Part shown: piece after piece, positions 1-13,638 of the stretch
Position numbering within the stretch: the stretch's first letter is position 1
Layout of the letters: each line of letters opens with the position of its first letter
Source: Stenocarpella maydis
Lineage: Eukaryota; Ascomycota; Sordariomycetes; Diaporthales; Diaporthaceae
Assembly: GCA_002270565.1 (NCBI GenBank)
Contig: NQMI01000002.1
Span: 496,001-560,000 of the forward strand
Direction of reading: 5' to 3'
DNA: 64,000 nucleotides
Translations under genes and position numbers: made by a program
The notes under the pieces: generated by a model
Told to the model about the DNA's origin: nothing
The model's database searches: none
The model's input: the letters and a program-made list of their open reading frames with translations, nothing else

Positions 1-2095
1 GCTCCTGGTGGTTTGTGCCGTTTGTTGCCATGGTGCTCTGGTTTGCTAAGTCTGTGTCTAGAAGGATATATGTGTCGCTCAGGAGGGAGCGGCGTGGGGG
101 TTCGCGATGTCCTTTGATGTGTTTTGCGCCGCTGCTAAAATCTGGAAGTCGGCTTGGGCAGGGAGAAACCGTGCGGCAGAAACTGGGGGGACGGGGTGGA
201 GTTCAGCTAAAGGCCGTTCTGCCAGGCGGCGAGGGAAGGTTGAGGGCCAGGCTGGAGACATACCTGTGGACGAGCAGAACAGGGAGATGGAATGTGTCTT
301 CACGTGCGAAGTCTCAGCTGGAATGACCAGAGTGAAGCCGCCGATGGGTGCTGGACGACCTTTGGCCTAGCTTCAAGCAATGATGACAAAACAATTTGGT
401 CGGATTAGGGTTGGAGATGGTGGACCGCGCCGGTGGAGGAGGTGGAGGGGTCCAGAGTTAGGGTTTGTCGTGGGAGTCTGCGTCAGAGTCGAAGAAGAAA
501 ACGAGTCTGAATAATGGGGGGGGCCTCTTGATGTCCTCTGGGGCTCAAAGAGGTGAGTGGCGATGTGTGTGATGATGTCTGTCGGTTGTGTCATTCGCTG
601 ATGGACTCGTCCGGGTGAGGAGTTGGGGTGGGAAAAAAATAATGACATTGGCTCACGGGAGGATGTTGACGATCCGACGCTGCTACCTGCTGGCCTGCTG
701 CTACACTAGTGCAAGTAACTCTTCCGGCCAGAGTCCAAGAGCTGGCATAATTCCATGCAAGGGTCTACCCCTCACACCTTTGTGGCAGCTCCAACCTGGG
801 GATAATAGCGTGGTAGGTATATATGGCTGGTACATACCAGCGGGTATACCTGACATACTATCAGGTGGCCCGACGGCCTGGAAGCTGCCAGCCAGGCACG
901 GACCTGAAGAATCTATCTTGCTTGGTGCCTTCCAAATGAGACGACTGGACTCTAACCAAGGGCATATTCCGCCACTGGCGATGGCTCACTGCATGAAGCC
1001 GCACTTGATGGGAGCCTGAGCTGGCCGTCTCGGTCTCACCTTGAGGCTGTCCCGGGACTGTCCAGGACTGAATTATCAGTGCTTAGTGTGCATCAACTAC
1101 GTACAAAGGCTTTTTTCAATACCGAGATTCCCCCACTCAACACTCGATCCGTCCTTACCCAGACGCCCCCACAGCGGCAAACATCCCATCGGCCGTGCTT
1201 GCCCGACTGCTTCCCAGAGGGCAAGCTGCAGGCAGGATGCCAATCTACTTGCCAAGACCCAACCCGAGAATTAAATGAGGTTATTCACAGGACAGGGAGA
1301 GCTCTAAATACTCCCCAGATAGTCAGTCACAGTGACCAACAAACCTGTTGAAGAAATTCATGAATATGTTTTGTTTTGCATCGTAGATGCATACATACAC
1401 CTTCAGACTCATTGAGGACTTGGCCAGGTACTTGAGTACATTGGCCCTGTTGCAGCTGCTACTGAACTCAGGCATGCACGGTGTGCCCACATCTGCAGCA
1501 GGCCTGTCCCACATTATATTATTGTAAAGCTAGGGTTTCACACTGACATTTAGTGTAAGTGCGATCAAATGGTTCCTCTCAGCATTTGCCTCCTGATGTT
1601 GAGGACAACCCATTCCTGTCCACACCCTCCAAAACACAGCCTGAGATTTCCTGAGCTGGTGTGCTGAATTTGAGCCTTCAGATTGGCCAGTGGCTGCTCG
1701 GGCTGGCCCGCACGCCCAGCACCGATGGTGCCCTGTCACTGGATGTGGTTAGTTATGGTCCCTTTGATATTGTCAAAAAAAAGTCTCCAGACGAGCTGTG
1801 ACACTGGCCTCATCCAGACTGGAGGGAATAAGGAGCCTGCTTCCTGATTATCTGTGACCATAGATAATGCCTCAATTGCCTTCACTTGAGAGTAGAGCAC
1901 TACAAGTAAACACTATCACCCCAAACTACATTTGAGATCATGCCAGGGTGCTGTATCAAATATTAATTATCTGACATTATGTTTCAATGCCTGCCTGGTA
2001 GGATATTATTGTACACAGGATACGTTGTAGCATACTTCTTCTTTTAATTTTCTTTTGGGCTCCACCCGTACACAATATGGGAGTGCCTTCGAAAC

Positions 2096-2134
<39 letters not shown>

Positions 2135-2375
2135 CATACTTAGAACATATGCCGCTTCCATACCTTTCGCTCAGAAAACGAGATATACCGCATATTGCAA
2201 TGCGAGCCGGCCTCTGCCCGGGAACCATGAACTATACATACATACCCAGTCATATGGATCACTTGACCGCCTTGTAGACGCCTAGCCCCTCCTCAAGCCC
2301 AGATCCCATACACACAAATTCGCACAGATACACAGACTGGGCGCCGGCCAGATCCGTGAGACGGTTCCCTCCCCC
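1..2375. other. Gene-free stretch at the left edge
   Basis: I see no coding region here with domain character, splice logic or a recognisable family. The short open frames on both strands overlap one another and look like chance. The only distinct element is the AC microsatellite near 2.1 kb. Towards 2376 this DNA forms the downstream flank of the leftward Zn2Cys6 gene. Confidence 0.6.
2099..2133. repeat. AC dinucleotide microsatellite
   Basis: An uninterrupted AC run of about 17 units. It lies roughly 240 bases downstream of the Zn2Cys6 gene stop codon, outside any gene. Confidence 0.97.
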
Positions 2376-4697
2376 TCATTGCCTCACGCAATGTGGCCCG
2401 TAGGCATCCTCGTCCGGCTCGACCTTCAGTTTCCCTTGTATGCTCTCCCGGTCCAGCTTGTCCCGGTGCCTCCTCAGCACGTCCGCGAGGCTCTTGGCAT
2501 GCAGCATGCCCAGCTCGGACCATACCGTCTCCAGGATGCCCAACGCCCACCGCCAGACCTCGTAGGGCACCCCTGGCGCGCACGCGGCCACGCGGAGCTG
2601 GAACGTGAGGTGCGGGATGCCAAAGGCCCCGGAGCCGGCGCTCCCGCGCGTCTGCACCGCGTCGAGCTCCTCCCACGACAGCCGCGGGTGCCGGTAGTGC
2701 GTGGGCACCGACGTGAGCACGTCGACCGCCAGCCGGCCCACCGTCGCGCGGATGCGCTCCTCGACCAGCGGTATCCCCGGCGGTGACGCCGCCGCGGCGC
2801 CAGCGGCGGTCCGCGGGTTCGCCGCCGCCAGCTCGAGGATCCGTTGGTTCGTGAGCAGCCGCGCCCAGCGGAAGTGGTTCCATATCCGCGAGACCCACAC
2901 GTCCGAGTAGCGGTGGTGCCTCCCACGGAAGACTGCCTCGCGCGGCAGCTGGGGCGAGCGAATGACCTCGTACCTCCAGCTCCCTTCTTGCGTTGTCTCC
3001 CACCCGTCCAACTCCGCGTCCACGGCCAGGAGCTGCTGCAGAATTTGTGCTGTGGACTCGTCCCCGTCGGCATGTGTCCTTGTGCGCAAGGCTGTGTTGA
3101 GCCGGGCGAATCTCGCGATGATGGGGACGAGGTCGGCCCCTGGTTTCTCGTACTCGGGGAGAAGCTCATAGGTCTTGCTCTCCCGGAGGAAGTCGAAGAA
3201 ATCCTCCGGGAGGCTCACGTCACTTGTGATACATGGTACAAGCTGAGTATATAGTCAGACAGGCCTGTCCTTCACATGCACATGCGACACTCAAATGTTT
3301 CTTTCCTGTGGGCATTACGAACCAACGAGTAAGACAGCTGTAGCACGCCCTTTATCCCAAGTGTTGGGGTAGTACGGACTGGCGGCGCCGACCTCACCAA
3401 GGCCAGGCACCCCATGAGATGAACTCTCACATTCTCGTGAGCATCGTGTGTTGCATGGACGCACTGCAGATGCCGTTAGCGGGCGCTCCAACCACGGACC
3501 GTGCATGTGGTTAGCAGGAAACAAACTCAATGGCGTTTCTTACTTGGAATAGGGCAAGCATGACAGTGGTTTTGATGGCCGCCTCGAGGTTTTGTAACGG
3601 ATTATGTAACGCCTCATTTGTAAGCGCTAAAGCCTCGCCGTATTTGATCCTTGACAGGTGCTGGAGCTTCTTGTCATGCTGCAGATTCCCCATCCCCGCG
3701 AGTCCGAGGGCTGCCATGGTGGCCTGAGTTGAGTAGCTTTGGAACCATATTTGGCTCCTAAGGTCCTCCGCCTTCCTGACCTCATCCGGATATCCGATTA
3801 TATAGTGGTTAACATAGAACGAAAGCCCGAGCTCGGCCAGGTCCGTGGGAATGGCCGGAGGTAGTTTGGACATGTCCCGGCCCCCGACTGGCGGTGAGGA
3901 ACTGCCGCCCCTTGGGCGCGGCGAGCTGGCGGATATTGGTGATGTGGAGGCGTATGAAGGTGACGGTGCTGATCCATGTATTGACGCGGAGGTTTCTGAA
4001 GACACTATAGAAGAAGACCTCTTGGTCTTGGCCGGACCTTGTCGTACAGTGGCGTCGGCCGATGATGAGGCCGATGAGGATGGGTTCCCGTCTTCACACC
4101 CCCACGAGGCGCGTACTCTTTTCTCGACCTTCAGCGTCTCATCCCGGAACATCAGCGAGAGTTGGTCTCGGTAGCCTGGGCATACCTTGGACACACGAAT
4201 GCATTGTGTGCACCCAGGCTGACGTCTGTCGCACTAGTAGCATTGAAGTCAGTGACTAATCGCTCCTTGATGACATTTTTTAGACTGGCCGGGCGGGAGG
4301 GTCGGTCGACAAGTTTCCACGAAAGAGCCCCGCCGTAGGACGGGAATTTTTCCGTAGCAAGTTAGGGTGCGCAGGCTTTCCCTGGACTAGGAATTGATAT
4401 CACGGCGGGAGTTTGAGGCAGCGTCGCTGAGTGTGGAAGGCACGGGGAGACAGGAAAATCCATTGCACCTTGTTATGAAAGTGGAGCAATTGTGTTTTGT
4501 GGTGTCTGTTGCAGATTGTCGTGCCGGGCCTTGGATGGCTTTCATAATAAGTGGTGCGAGAAAACCCAAGACTTGAGGCGCGGCCGCTAGAGGGCGCAAG
4601 CACAGATGGACCCAGATATGATGAGACGGAGACGTACCTTTATCCGCCGCTTACGACATGATGAACATCCCAAGGAAGCCTTGCCGCAATAGACCAT
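2376..4697 (-). CDS. Zn2Cys6 fungal transcription factor (DUF3468/Fungal_trans_2 type)
   Basis: Likely nuclear DNA-binding regulator of about 585 residues in four exons: 4697-4638, 4233-3544, 3463-3323 and 3242-2376. Exon 1 encodes the first half of the binuclear zinc cluster (GCSSCRKRRIK) and exon 2 the second half (CDRRQPGCTQCIRVSKVC). Joined, they give the six-cysteine pattern C-x2-C-x6-C-x6-C-x2-C-x6-C. Exon 2 continues through a Ser-rich linker into the helical middle region (LGLSFYVNHYI, ALTNEALHN), and exons 3 and 4 carry the rest of that domain. The third intron uses a GTTCGT donor, chosen because only it keeps phase and family resemblance. No cluster genes adjoin it, so its targets are unknown. 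It is about 14.6 kb from the catabolic block, and I do not infer that it controls the block. Confidence 0.88.
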
Positions 4698-7600
4698 GGT
4701 GTGAGAGCGTTCAGGAGGGTGGTTCTCGAATGCCGGGAAGTAGTACGATACAGAGCAAGACGGGCGGGTGTCTTCCCTGCGAGGGGGATGCCCTAATAGG
4801 GAATCTGTTCGTTGGTGATGACCAACCAGGCCCCTCTTCCCCTCTCTCCGCGGCACAGTTCGTGGGTTCAGCGACGCCGTGAGATGAGGCAGACCAAGAG
4901 TGGGCCACTCGGAATGAGGCCTCGGCAGTGGATATGTGACAGGTCGTTGATGTGCGCAAGACGGCGTGTGGCCACCTGGGCACTCGTGTCTCCCGCGGTC
5001 TGGTGTGTATGCTTGGTGTGGGCGATGTCTGTGCCTGTCCGCCGACACTTGCGGGTGCCAGTCAATGCAGGGGCCAATGTGTAGGCAGTAGTTGTGTCTA
5101 CGGTGGGCAGAAGAGGGCGGAGGATCTGCATGGGTCGTCAGGTCCAATTGTAGCCACAGTCGCCAACTGAATGTTCAAGAGCCCAAGAAGAGCTCCGACC
5201 CGGCAGTTGGATGAGGTCGGGATAGCGACGGACGGGCACCCCAACGGCCTCGGCTGCCTCGGCGGGTCCAGTCAGACCAAGGGTCGGTCACCTTGTGAGA
5301 TGGCGGCAGTGCGAAGGATGTGTGGCTGTCACGGCATGCGAAGGGGTGCATTATCATCAGAGAAGGGAGGGCATTGGGGGGCCACACTAGACAAGGCTAA
5401 GAAATGAAGCTGGATGGGCCGCCACAGGCCAACCCACGAACAGCAGGAGCAGCAGCAGCTCGAGGTGCCTATGTCGATCCAGATATGGTTTAAACGGGGT
5501 TGGCCAGGTTCAGGTCGGACAGGCGGGCCTGGCACGCGAACCGCAGCGGATCAGGGGAAATCTTAACAGTGTGTGTCTCCGCCCAGGGCCAATTACTTGG
5601 GAGAGACTCGCCTTTACATATTACAACCCATCCATCCTGTCCTGGGCCATTGGCCACTAGTACTACTGTACTGTGATGCTACCAAGATTGCTCCTACTCG
5701 CAGAAGCAAAGACACATATCCATCCAGTCTGGCTATCACCCAACCCAATAAAGTGCGGCGTGAAGACGCCGCCATAGGTGGATCTTGCACCTGAGAGCAC
5801 TCGGTGTTATCATTTCCCCGCGGCGACGCCCCCTTTCCAGCGAGTCAGTCTGTCTACCTACATATATCCTCTTGTTAGACTACTGTGTATACACACAAGG
5901 CAGACCAAGACAACGTACATGCAACTCATCGAGAACGACATGGCCTAGTCCGTCTATCATCTACCGCTAGACATGTGTGTTGTGTCCGTTCATGCTCACG
6001 ATCCTCCCGTCCCACCCTGTATAAATCGTTAGTCCCGCCACCACGCCGTCCCAACCACGTATGTGGCAAAGAAGAGCGCAGTGACATCCATCCTTCTTTG
6101 TCTTCCTCCTCCCTCCTCTTCGCCTCTCCTGTCCTCGCAAGGCCGCCCGCCAAAAAGCACCCGTGCTGCCGTGCCAACCCCCCCACGCCGTATACATGCG
6201 GCCATCTCATCCCATACCCAGCCGCAGATCATCACCTCATGCGTTCCGAGCCGGCAACCTCCGGCTTGCGGAGACCTCGTTGGGGCTGCACCTTGTTGAT
6301 CCCCTCTCAAGCCCTGGCTGGGACCGCGGCGCAATTCGGCCGGGTGGGTGGGAAGCTGCAGCCGGCGCACCACGTGGCGTTGGCAGTAGCCACGGCCTTG
6401 TCCGTTCGGCTGCCCGGGATCGCGGACGCCCATCTCGCAGGGTGGATATCCTCGAGGTCTCCAGCGGGGGTGAGGGGCTTACGCCCGCGGGACGAACACC
6501 ACAGTGATCATGCACAGGCAGGCCATAGGCCGGTTATCGAAACACTCTGCTGACCGCAGAACTGACCATCACTACATGACACGTCGGATCTCCTCCCGCG
6601 CAAGTCGTGTGATATCTGGGCAAGAACGGGTACATCTTGCTTCTCAGCCGCTTGCTTCCGGGGCCGGTGAAACCTCCAGATATCGGAGGGTATGCATGTC
6701 CGTACCGTGTCACCTTGCAACCTGCAACCGCCAGCCCGCCGGGGCGAATCCCGCTGTTGGACTTGCGATAGCGTCGTGTTGCCGTGCGGGAGGAAATCCC
6801 CACTCGACATGTTTCGGTCACGCGCGGGCTGTTCTGTCGTGGCAGCGCGCATACGGGCAGTGTCGGTCCCTGGTGCTCGCGGACGGGTCCCACCGTCCGG
6901 AGACAGCAGCAGCGGGGACTCGGTTTGGACTGGACCAACTTACCTACGGCTAGCCATCGGAAAGAAACACATATCTAGCAGCTTCTGATGCCCTGGCCAA
7001 GCCTCACGTTCTACCACGTCGGGTTCTTTGGCTGATATTGTTTCCAGATGCGCCCCCTCCCGCACCCGGAACGATACGCGATGCTTATGCTGCAGCCTAT
7101 ACCGGCTGCAACACCGGTGAGCATGTTCGCGAGTGCGAGCCGCAGTTCCCTCGTGGGGGTCAGGGGGCGCTGCATGCGGGGGGAGCGATCCTATGGCCCC
7201 CCGGACTTGCTTTAATTTGTCCTATGCCGTGCGCGGCCGGGAAACTCTCAAGCCAGGCCAAAGGACTCACGGCTGTCGTGGCAGCTGCGTGGCCAACGCC
7301 TCTCCGTTGCAGCCGTCTAAAAAGTAGAGGACGAGTCTCGGGGTCCCCCTCCATCCGAGGCGCTGCCACGCCCCTGCAGGTGCTTATCTATATCTTCTGC
7401 TTTTGTCTCGTCTTCCTCTCCACAAGTAATCGTTGTGCAGAATTCTCAAGGCTGGTCAACAAGTCTTCATCGGCCTCGCATTGTGCGACATGAGATGCTG
7501 CGATGCGCAGGCGACAGGTTGGCCAGGCAAGCCAGGGTAGGGAGATGCTAGCCCCAGGAGGAAAGAGAAAATAAAAGCTGTCACACGCCTGAGCAATAGG

Positions 7601-8392
7601 GATGCATGGTCACATCGATAGTACCAGGCAGCCCTGCTCCAAATTATCGTGCGTGCTGTTCAGCTCTGGCTTTTCACAAAGCTCAGTGTCCTGCTGCTCG
7701 GCCGTGACGTGGCATCCTGATACTGGGACATCTGCGGGAAGTTCCTGCGTAATATTCTCAGGTTCCTCACAGTAATATCACTGGTGTCCATCATAATCGG
7801 TATATGACGAAGTCACGGTTGGTAAAGGCTGGACCGGGTGATTCATGCAGCAGACGGGCACTGAAGCAGGAAGACTTCGCATTGCAGAGGAGGAGGAAAA
7901 AAAAAAAAAAAAAAAAAAAAAAGAGACCCAAATCCTTGACGAATAACTCAGGGTTCTCATGTCTTTCAATTCAGCACACATGCGCTGCCTAGGCGTAACT
8001 TCCCTCGATAATAGCCATACCTAGTCCACGGGCGAGATGCCGGACACTGGTGGTCAAGACAAATTCGAAGATTTGGATGAGTCGTCCGGTGGATTGCCGG
8101 ACATGGCGTCAATCGTTGGCTTTGCGGACAAGGGACCATGTGTTGATGAGGTCTCCTGGTCCTCTCTTACTTTCGTACGAACACTCTCTCCTCGAAATTG
8201 GAATGCTATGTCAAGCAATCACTGCGCTTTTCCCACATCTGGAACCAGACCATGTGTGCCTTGACGGCCCAGCTAATGCCTAATGCCATTTGACTGAAGT
8301 GGACATACAACTGTGAAATACAGCACGACCGAGCCTCCGCTGTTCTAAAAGTCTACACGGGGTGGTTGTACATCTAAACATATCAACATATA
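4698..8392. other. Gene-free stretch between the Zn2Cys6 gene and tafazzin
   Basis: About 3.7 kb with no supportable gene. The open frames up to 222 codons (for example 5885-6553, plus strand) are low-complexity, overlap open frames on the other strand and contain no motif I recognise. The left end is the promoter side of the Zn2Cys6 gene and the right end is the 3' flank of tafazzin. It holds a poly-A tract near 7.9 kb. Untranslated RNAs cannot be excluded. Confidence 0.55.
7897..7922. repeat. Poly-A tract (26 A)
   Basis: A run of 26 A preceded by a short GAGG-rich segment. It could be the tail of an old retrotransposed copy, but no coding remnant is visible upstream, so I call only the homopolymer. 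Confidence 0.95.
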
Positions 8393-9909
8393 TCACGTGC
8401 TAGGCTTCTCCGCGCTACCATCGACGGGGCTCTTCTTGGTATTCTTGGGGTCCCCGGCCCACGTCTCCGCCAACCCGAGCCGCCACGCCGGGTCCTCGTC
8501 CGGGTAGCCCAGGCTCTTGCGCAGCTTGAGCACCTCGTTGCGCACGCGCAGCGCCACCTCGGCCCGGATCTGCTCCGCCTCCTTGCTATTCCGCAGCTCC
8601 TCGGGGAGGTCGCCGACGCGGAGGACGTCGGGCCGCGGGACTGCGGCCGACCGCCTCGGGAGCGCAGCCACGATGCCCGTCCTGCCCGAGTTGGACTCGG
8701 AGGCGGCGGCCTTGGCGGCGCTGGGCCCGGTGGCGGCGAGGGCGCGGTCTGCCGCCTCGGCCGCCCTGTCCGCGGCGGCGATCTGGGCCTCCCGCGCCGC
8801 CATGGCCTTCTTGACCAGCGCCTTCCAGCGCCGGCGCAGGTCCCCAAACGTAGCCTCCATGTCGACCCTGTCGCCGAACGCGACGTGGACCTTCTTGCCC
8901 GGGCGCGGGACGATGCGCGGCCAGGTGCGGTTCTCGCTCATGATGTCCGAGGTGCCGTCGATAAACATGGGCACCATGTCGGGCATGGGCTCCGCCTCGA
9001 GGATAAGCCGCGCGACCCCCCACTTGAAGTAGCGCATCTGCCTCTGCGGGTGCTGGTGCACCAGCCCTTCTGGGAAGATGTGCACCCAGGCGTGGCGGTT
9101 GGACAGGAATGCCGACGGCGCCGTGTGCACGTCGCGCCCGTTGGTGGAGAATGTCAGGCTGCCCTCGGAGAAGGGGTCGCGCAGTTCCTGCAGCAGGGAC
9201 TGCGTCGTCCGGGGCTTCTCTGGCGCGAGGGGCGTGTGCTCGCCGGTCGTCTTGAAGGGGTACGCCGACAGCAGGCGGACGGCCTGGGTCATGGTGGGCT
9301 GGTAGAGCCCGGCGTGCTCGGAGTGGAGGCCGCGGTGAGTCGGCAGGACCTGGCCGAGGGTGAAGAATGTGCCCAGCAGCCGGTTTTTGAAGCATATATC
9401 GTGGGCGCCGAGACTCCAGCGCAGGTTCCAGGGCTGAAATGCCGTGCGGAGGGGGAGGACACCCCATATCACTGGGTCGTCGATTCTGTGCGGCCTTGTG
9501 AGAAACTACAAATGCTGCAGGGTCTAGATGCCCAACCAAGACAAGATATCTCACTTACACTGAGATGTGGTTGCTAACTGTGAAGTGACGTGAGTATCAT
9601 GACGGTGACAATAAGACTGAATCGCGAGACGATATGTTGGAATATTGATTGGCGTGATGCACATGTTGATGATGGGTGGAAATATGGCAATGACATACCG
9701 GTGATCAGGCCTCTCTGCCTCTGGAATGGATCCTCGCGGCTCTCCAGCAGTCTAATAAAGTTGTCGAGTCCAGTGGTCTGAATCTCGTTGAGGCCGTTGA
9801 GGAAGCCCTTTGAAATGGTGCCCGTGAGGCCCATGACCATGGCAGAGGACCCGCGCCACAGACCGTTAGGCCTGCGCTGGGGGTACTGGCCATGAGCTAT
9901 CGTCGTCAT
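8393..9909 (-). CDS. TAZ1: Tafazzin-like lyso-cardiolipin acyltransferase
   Basis: Mitochondrial membrane transacylase that remodels cardiolipin. About 440 residues in three exons: 9909-9699, 9577-9559 (a 19-base micro-exon) and 9485-8393. The micro-exon supplies the start of the PlsC-family active-site motif, which spans two introns: SNHISVIDDPVIWG, with His74 and Asp79 of the H-x4-D pair. A second acyltransferase block, HIFPEGLVH, lies near residues 213-221. N-terminal features such as RGLIT just before the motif are typical of tafazzins. The C-terminal third (after about residue 300) is an Ala/Arg-rich, probably coiled extension that is longer than in the yeast protein. The start at 9909 gives the expected short N-terminus. 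Confidence 0.92.
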
Positions 9910-10871
9910 GGCTCAGCTTGGGGGGACGGGCAGGTTCGAGGCCGCGGTGGCTGAAGCGGTCACGATGGGGTTTCTGGTTTTATCTGCGTCTCGATGGCAG
10001 CCTCAACAACTCGGTCCGATCCTCGACGCGCTTTGTGTGGGGCCCAGCCAAGGAGCGTGTCACACATAGCCCCGACCTTTTGGGTATTAGAAGCTGCTCT
10101 GGGCTAAAACGACGAATGAGCAAGATGGAGCATCACGATGCATCACAGCGAGGGGGTAAACGAAGGTGATACCTGGTCATACAGGCGTAGTGTAGGTATT
10201 GTATCAGGTGGCTGAAGACTGGCCGTTGAGTAGAAAGTTTCTAACTTGAACGATGACATCGGGACAAGTACCCCTGCAGGCGACAGACCAGACCAACCCT
10301 GCTTGGCTGGACCAAACAGCCCGCCACCTTGCTGGGCCTCTCTGCAGGGGTTACTACTTTCACTGCCTACCTAGGTACCTGTAGGTACTTGCTGACTACC
10401 TGTAGATATGTACAATACGGAGTACGTAGTACGATATCCACGCCCGCAGCAGCAAAGACTCACGAGCTCCTACGCATGCCTATGCGCAGTTCCGGCAGAC
10501 GCAGAAATATACAGCATCATGAGCATTTCTGGTATTACTATCGTTACATCTTTGCCTTTCGTAATGCCCATATATCGCGCCATGTCTCGCCCTTCGTCTC
10601 GTGTATTTGATATCATTTTTTTTGCCCCCCCCCCCCCGCGAGATGAAAGCGTGAGAAAAGCCCAACGAGAATAAGCAACCCAAATGGACCCGATCCAGGC
10701 CTTGTCAGATCGTGTCTTCAACCTGCGCCCACCGCCCTGTGCATGGGTGAATGAACCTCGAACGCCAGACAGGACCGTTTCCAACTGCCATATGCAGGCT
10801 TAAGAGCACAACAGAAACCCCCCAATGGTGGACTACGGACGAGGGGAGGTGCAAAGTCGGCCATGTCGCAC
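9910..10871. other. Spacer between tafazzin and the b561-domain gene
   Basis: About 960 bases containing the tafazzin promoter side and the 3' flank of the b561-domain gene. No gene is visible. It contains a cluster of TACCTAGGTACC/GTAGGTAC palindromic motifs near 10365-10410 and a C homopolymer at about 10625-10637. Confidence 0.6.
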
Positions 10872-13638
10872 TCATGTAAAGTCAACCGTCCCGCTCGCCC
10901 CAGGCCGCGCGTTCTGCCGCTCAAGTCGCCGCCGTCTCCTCCTCTCGGCCGCCGAAGCGGTCCCGCTCGCCTCGCTAGGCACTGCCGCGGGCATTCCTCC
11001 CGACAGAGACTGGCCGCCGGCTGGACTCATAGCACTCCAAGTCCCGTGGCTACCGGGGCTTCCAAGGCTTGAGACCGTCGCGCCCGCCGCCGGCGTCGTA
11101 CCTGCCGGTCCGAACTGCTGAAGAGGCTGGCCGGAATAGTACGCCGAGTCTTTTGGTCTCTTACCGCTTGCGAACGCAGCTGTCGGCTGCGGAAGCGGTG
11201 ATAATGTTGACTCCGCTGCGCTCTCGGCCCCCGACTCTGCCGCCCGCCGCCGGCTTGTGTCGCGTCTGTACCTTGTGCGGGATGAGCCACCTGGCGCTTC
11301 ACTCCCGGACAAGCTGCTCATCGATTCGGTGCGTCGCCTCCGAGCTTGCCGCGCTATAGCCTCTTCCTTGGTCAGGCGGCGCAGTGTCACATTCCGGTCC
11401 TTGTCGTCGTGCACCCTGACCTTGACGCTAACCGGGGGCGTCCTGTCATTCAAAGTCTCACGGTCAGACTCAACTCGGCGCTGTGCCTCCTGCTCTGCCG
11501 CAAGGATCCCAGCCGACGCGGCCGCTGCTGCTGCAGCGTCGTCGCCTGCCCTGCGGCGACTCTCGGACCGCCTATCCCTTCGGGACAAGTACGATTCGCT
11601 CTCTGACGATTTTGCCGTGTGTAAAACGCTGTGTGGGTCAGGGGGCATCAGCGGCATGTCGACAATACTCTGGCGAGAGTGCGTCCGAGAATGTGTCCCA
11701 CCATCCATCGGCACCGGCACGACGCCTGGTGCGGGCGCAGACACCAGGTTGGCATACTGGCCGACTGGTGGAGGCGCAGGCCCTGACGCTGTCGGTGGTG
11801 GGCGGTAGCCTCCTGTCGGTAGAGGCTCAAGTGGCGGGTGTGACTCGTATCCCGACAAGGGTCGCGGCTCGATAAGCGACGATCCCTCCGTTAGGCGCGA
11901 CGGTGACGTCTCCCTCCTGGGTGGCCCAGCTGGCCGGATGGACACACGCCGCGACTCCCTCCGCGGCGAGTAACCATCTCCTGTGTACCTCGGGCTGTGG
12001 CGCCCCGCGCGCCTTTCCTCTTCCTCACTCCGTAGACGGTCATCCTCCTTTTGCTCCCGCCGATCCTTCATCTTCTTTGCGAACCAGCCTAGACCTAGTC
12101 CTGCGGCGAGACCCTTCTCTGCAGCCCCTCTGCCCGAATGGCTGTCCGCCCGGTTTCGTCTGGATGGGCTGACATATGATGAGTAGTCAGAATCCACCAC
12201 GCTATCGAGCCTCGGATCCCCCCGGCGATGAGACGGCGGCGGAGTGATGGGCCTCGATGACCTCCGAGCCCCCGGCTGAGCCTCGGCTGCGCTCACAGCT
12301 GCGGCCATTGCTGATGGGCCACCCGGGCCTGGTAGTAAGGGTGACCTATGCCCGTCTCTGTAGAACTCCTCACTCTCGTCACTGTAGATGGTGCCGCCAT
12401 GCCCCCTTCCAGACTTTGAATGACGCCTCCTGCCGGGTGTGTCGGTTGCTACAGCTGAATACTCATCGTCGTCGACCCCGCGCTTTCTCTTGCCCATCAT
12501 GCGGCCGATGAGCGCACCAGCTCCAAGCCCGGCACCGACGCCAAGGAACTTGTTCATGAAACCACCACCCCGCTCGTCGGTACTCTTCCTCGGCCTCTCG
12601 CTGTGACGGTCCGTATACTTCTCATCCTCGATGTAGCTGGCCCGTCGGGATGGGACAACCTCCGGGGCACGGCTTCTACTCCGGCTACGGAGGCGGGACG
12701 CGCGTGAGCGGCTGCGGCTGCGGCTCCTGCTTCGCGACTGCTCCCTCTTGCGGCCACGCAGAAGGGCCCAGGCGGCACCTCCGGCCGCGAGGGGCCCGAG
12801 CCAGCGGGACCCTCCCCCACTTGACTTACGCTCCGAGTGGACAATCTCGGACCTTCCGTCACGGACAATGTAGTCTGGCCGGTCGTCCCTCCGGTATTCG
12901 AGTATGAAGTACAGGAACAACAAGAAAGCCATCCAGAGGGCAAAAAGAATGAAGGTGTATTTTGGGGACCCGTACAGGGTCAGGCCGAGGGGCACCTGGG
13001 CGATTCCCAGCAGGGCAACGGTCCGTCCGAACCACTGGTGCAGCATGACCCTCAGCGAGCGGCCGCGTATATTCTTGATCAGGCGCCCTCCGATGATCTG
13101 CAGGAGGATCAGGGTGTATATGGCGACACCAATGCCATGGTGAGGGTTGGTCAGGCTCCGCTCAGGGCCGACGGAGAACCAGCCGAGGACGAAGACGACG
13201 GTGGTCAGGAGGACGGCGAGGATCTGGAGGTAGGCGTGATATCGGATGGCATAACCGGGGCGTTTGGTGTAGAAGCGGGCGTAGAAGATGGCTGTGGGAA
13301 CGATGAAGCAGAAGACGATGGCGCCTATTATACCGTGGGCTGCGATGAGTGTGTGGTACTGGGCGAGGGTCGAGAACCGGTTGCCCATGCCTACACGCGT
13401 GAGAAAGGGAAGGTGAGGTTAGCGACCGCGTCAAGGTCCGGGCCTTGCTGCTGCTGCTGCTGCTGCTCTGGCATGGGTACGACTCACCATTGTATTGCAT
13501 GGTCTCAAAGTTGAGACCAACCAGGTTTGGGAGGAGGAAGTCATTCTTGGTGAAGTCCCATGTCCCGTCACCAACATTCATGGTATCGGAGTCGTAGGAG
13601 GCGGTGCCAGGCGCCGACATGTCGTTCAGCGGCGCCAT
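10872..13638 (-). CDS. Cytochrome b561-domain membrane protein with long disordered Arg/Ser tail
   Basis: About 889 residues in two exons: 13638-13488 and 13390-10872. After about 60 residues come five or so hydrophobic helices (to about residue 220). They contain the four histidines expected of a b561 haem pair: IAAHGIIGA, RYHAYLQ, NPHHGIGVAIY and MLHQWFGR. This suggests a two-haem transmembrane electron carrier. The remaining 650 residues look disordered: an RS-dipeptide run (SRSRSRSRSRAS) near residue 270, a Gly-rich hydrophobic patch (GVGAGLGAGALIGRMMG) and many charged Ser/Pro/Arg segments. No DOMON domain is visible. The single intron contains seven TGC repeats. Substrate and electron partner are unknown. 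Confidence 0.85.
13446..13466. repeat. TGC trinucleotide repeat inside the b561 gene intron
   Basis: Seven perfect TGC units lie within the only intron (13389-13487 region) of the b561-domain gene. Because they are intronic they do not encode a polyglutamine or polyalanine tract. Confidence 0.95.

Noticed and set aside
2376..4697. Zn2Cys6 factor as regulator of the detoxification cluster
   Set aside because: It is about 14.6 kb from the block, with unrelated housekeeping genes in between; no sequence evidence links them.
5885..6553. Plus-strand open frame of 222 codons
   Set aside because: No recognisable motif, low-complexity Pro/Ser/Arg composition, and open frames overlap it on the opposite strand.
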